NCBI GenBank assembly: GCA_964478415.1
Contig: CAYZII010000089.1
Coordinates: 1 to 6,156 of the forward strand
Direction: 5' to 3'
DNA from: Sulfuricystis sp964478415
GTDB lineage: Bacteria; Pseudomonadota; Gammaproteobacteria; Burkholderiales; Rhodocyclaceae
Length of the DNA: 6,156 bases
A model generated the notes under the pieces. The model did no database searches, had not been told where the DNA came from, and saw only the letters and a list, made by a program, of their open reading frames with translations. Below, piece after piece: positions 4,992 through 6,156 of the stretch. The position numbers and the translations under genes are program-made. Position 1 is the stretch's first letter. The number at the start of each line of letters is the position of its first letter.

Positions 4992-6077
4992 TCAATGCAA
5001 ACCCTCGGCCAACTCGGCGACCACGAAAACGTCGTTCTCGAAATGACCAAAAAGGCGCTTCGCGCCTCCTTGGGCCCACGCATCGCATTCGTGGGTCTGG
5101 CCGCGATGGGGCATGGCGAGTTTCTTGAAGTCGAGATGACGGGGATTGGGTCCGCCCAGCAGATGCCGGGCAAGCTGGTCAAGCCGCTCATTGACGACCG
5201 CCCGCTCTTCCCGGCTAAAGTCTCTCATGCTCCGTTCGAGCGTCTCGGCATAACGTAGCTTCGCATCGATTGGCGGCCACAGACGCTCGCCCAACACTTC
5301 GCCCTTGGCTTGCGCCCAGGCGATTTCGCCCCACTCGGAAAGCGTCGTCGCTTCACCATCGGTAAAGAGGAAAATTTCCGGCAGACCGGCTAGCTCGTCG
5401 GCGGCAACGGGCAATTGCTGCGCGAGGCGACGGAAGGCGCGCAGGTGCTTGCGCACCGTATCGGCCACTTCGAGCCTGATCGGCAATCGCGGCAGACGCA
5501 GCAACGACCGGCTGCCTTCAAAAACATAGACCGTTTCGTCGGCATAAAGCATACCCAGGGTCTGCATGAAACCTTGCACGCTCTTGAAACCACCGGTGAG
5601 ATTGAAGACCGTCGGCAGACCCATGGGGCGAATCTCTTCGCTGCATAAGCGCACGAGCTCCGCAGTGGCGAGGCGGAATTCGTTCAGACTGGCGGTATTG
5701 AGGTCGGCAATGCGGCGAACCTGCGCCCGCTGCCCCAGTGCTGTCAGCGTCTCTTCGAGAATGGCGGCGGTCTGCTGGCCAAGCCAGGTGTCGGTGGCAA
5801 TCAGCCAATGAAGATCGCCCGGTGCAGGGAAGCGCCCTTCATCGTAGTAACAGAATAGGCCATTGAATTCGGCCGATTTCTTGGCCCGTTCCTGCAGGCT
5901 GGCAGCGCGGAACTGCTCGCGGGCCTGTTCGATCAAGCTTTCGAGCGACCGCCGGTCTTCAACCGCAATGGCACCGGCGCTGGATACATTGGCATATCGC
6001 GTCACGAGCTTGCGCTCCTCAGGAGTGGCGACATTGGTGAGCAGGCTCGTTCCGCAGGTCGAAACGATCAGACGCAT
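4992..6077 (-). CDS. cami1: CARF-RelE fusion, Cami1-like CRISPR-associated mRNA interferase
   Basis: A 361-residue protein. Residues 1 to about 200 are a CARF domain of the APE2256 type: STCGTSLLTN at 6-15 and the ligand-loop NLTGGFKSVQGFMQTLGMLYAD at 159-180, followed by ETVYVFEGS. Residues 200-280 are a mainly helical linker. Residues about 283-361 resemble a RelE toxin: a helix NERLDQLARHL, then HLDFKKL, a basic stretch PHRGQTHECDAW, and strands GGAKRLFGHFENDVFVVAEL ending in GLH. Basic candidates for RNA cleavage are K318, K319, H324, R325, H329, R341 and H345. This CARF-RelE order is that of Cami1, described as a cyclic-oligoadenylate-activated, ribosome-dependent RNase that shuts down translation. 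The ATG has GGAG seven bases upstream and overlaps the preceding gene by 10 nt. The RelE call is by eye; an alternative is a divergent C-terminal domain with only a RelE-like strand pattern. Intact. Confidence 0.8.
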   Translation of the reverse strand: MRLIVSTCGTSLLTNVATPEERKLVTRYANVSSAGAIAVEDRRSLESLIEQAREQFRAASLQERAKKSAEFNGLFCYYDEGRFPAPGDLHWLIATDTWLGQQTAAILEETLTALGQRAQVRRIADLNTASLNEFRLATAELVRLCSEEIRPMGLPTVFNLTGGFKSVQGFMQTLGMLYADETVYVFEGSRSLLRLPRLPIRLEVADTVRKHLRAFRRLAQQLPVAADELAGLPEIFLFTDGEATTLSEWGEIAWAQAKGEVLGERLWPPIDAKLRYAETLERSMRDFSREERAVVNERLDQLARHLLGGPNPRHLDFKKLAMPHRGQTHECDAWAQGGAKRLFGHFENDVFVVAELAEGLH

Positions 6078-6156
6078 CGCGATTCTCCAGCTTTCAGGAC
6101 GACGTATTCCTCGATCCGCGCCCTACATTCCTCGAGCGTTTCGGCATCGAGCTCCC
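6068..6156 (-). CDS. C-terminal end of an unidentified upstream gene (partial)
   Basis: On the minus strand an open frame enters from the right edge and ends at a TGA at 6068-6070. It gives 28 visible residues beginning ELDAETLEECRARIEEY and ending KAGESRCV. The composition is that of a charged amphipathic helix, and its last 10 nt overlap the start of the CARF-RelE gene, the usual arrangement of co-translated neighbours. The other two frames on this strand close earlier. The fragment is too short to name a family. A type III effector subunit or another accessory gene would fit the context, but this is not shown. Confidence 0.5.
   Translation of the reverse strand, partial: ELDAETLEECRARIEEYVVLKAGESRCV

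Overview
The window is the accessory and adaptation half of a CRISPR-Cas locus, most likely type III, from a GC-rich proteobacterium. A betaproteobacterium is my best guess, because the CARF protein belongs to a family named after a Nitrosomonas europaea gene. That taxonomic call is inference from composition and family only. No Cas10, Csm/Cmr, Cas6 or other interference gene lies inside the window. The type III assignment rests on two CARF-domain proteins, which respond to cyclic oligoadenylate made by Cas10, and on the repeat, whose crRNA-sense 3' end is ATTGAGAC. The effector genes probably lie beyond the right edge, where an upstream gene on the same strand is cut off.

Layout from left to right: (1) 1-134, the leader-proximal end of a CRISPR array with two 36-nt repeats, one complete 32-nt spacer and one spacer cut by the window edge, transcribed leftward on the minus strand. 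(2) 135-251, a leader-like region. (3) 252-1797, a compact minus-strand adaptation operon cas2-cas1-cas2, with two divergent Cas2 proteins flanking one Cas1. (4) 1798-1891, a divergent intergenic region with a 12-bp palindrome and two TATGAT hexamers facing outward. (5) 1892-2519, a plus-strand DUF433/DUF5615 (PIN-like) toxin-antitoxin pair, the only plus-strand genes. (6) 2597-3697, a minus-strand CARF protein of the NE0113 family, with a winged-helix-like segment and no HEPN RNase motif. (7) 3756-4907, a minus-strand AAA ATPase with a DUF4143 C-terminus. (8) 4992-6077, a minus-strand CARF protein whose C-terminus looks like a RelE mRNA interferase, matching the Cami1 architecture. (9) 6068-6156, the C-terminal end of another minus-strand gene overlapping the previous one by 10 nt.

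How the parts may work together (inference from families): the missing effector complex would detect foreign RNA and make cyclic oligoadenylate. The CARF-RelE protein would be switched on and cut mRNA on ribosomes. The NE0113 CARF protein is a candidate for degrading the signal or for reporting it to transcription. Cas1 and two Cas2 proteins would add spacers at the leader end next to them. The toxin-antitoxin pair may be an addiction module protecting the locus. The role of the ATPase between the two CARF genes is unknown, and that arrangement, together with the double Cas2, is the most interesting part of the window.
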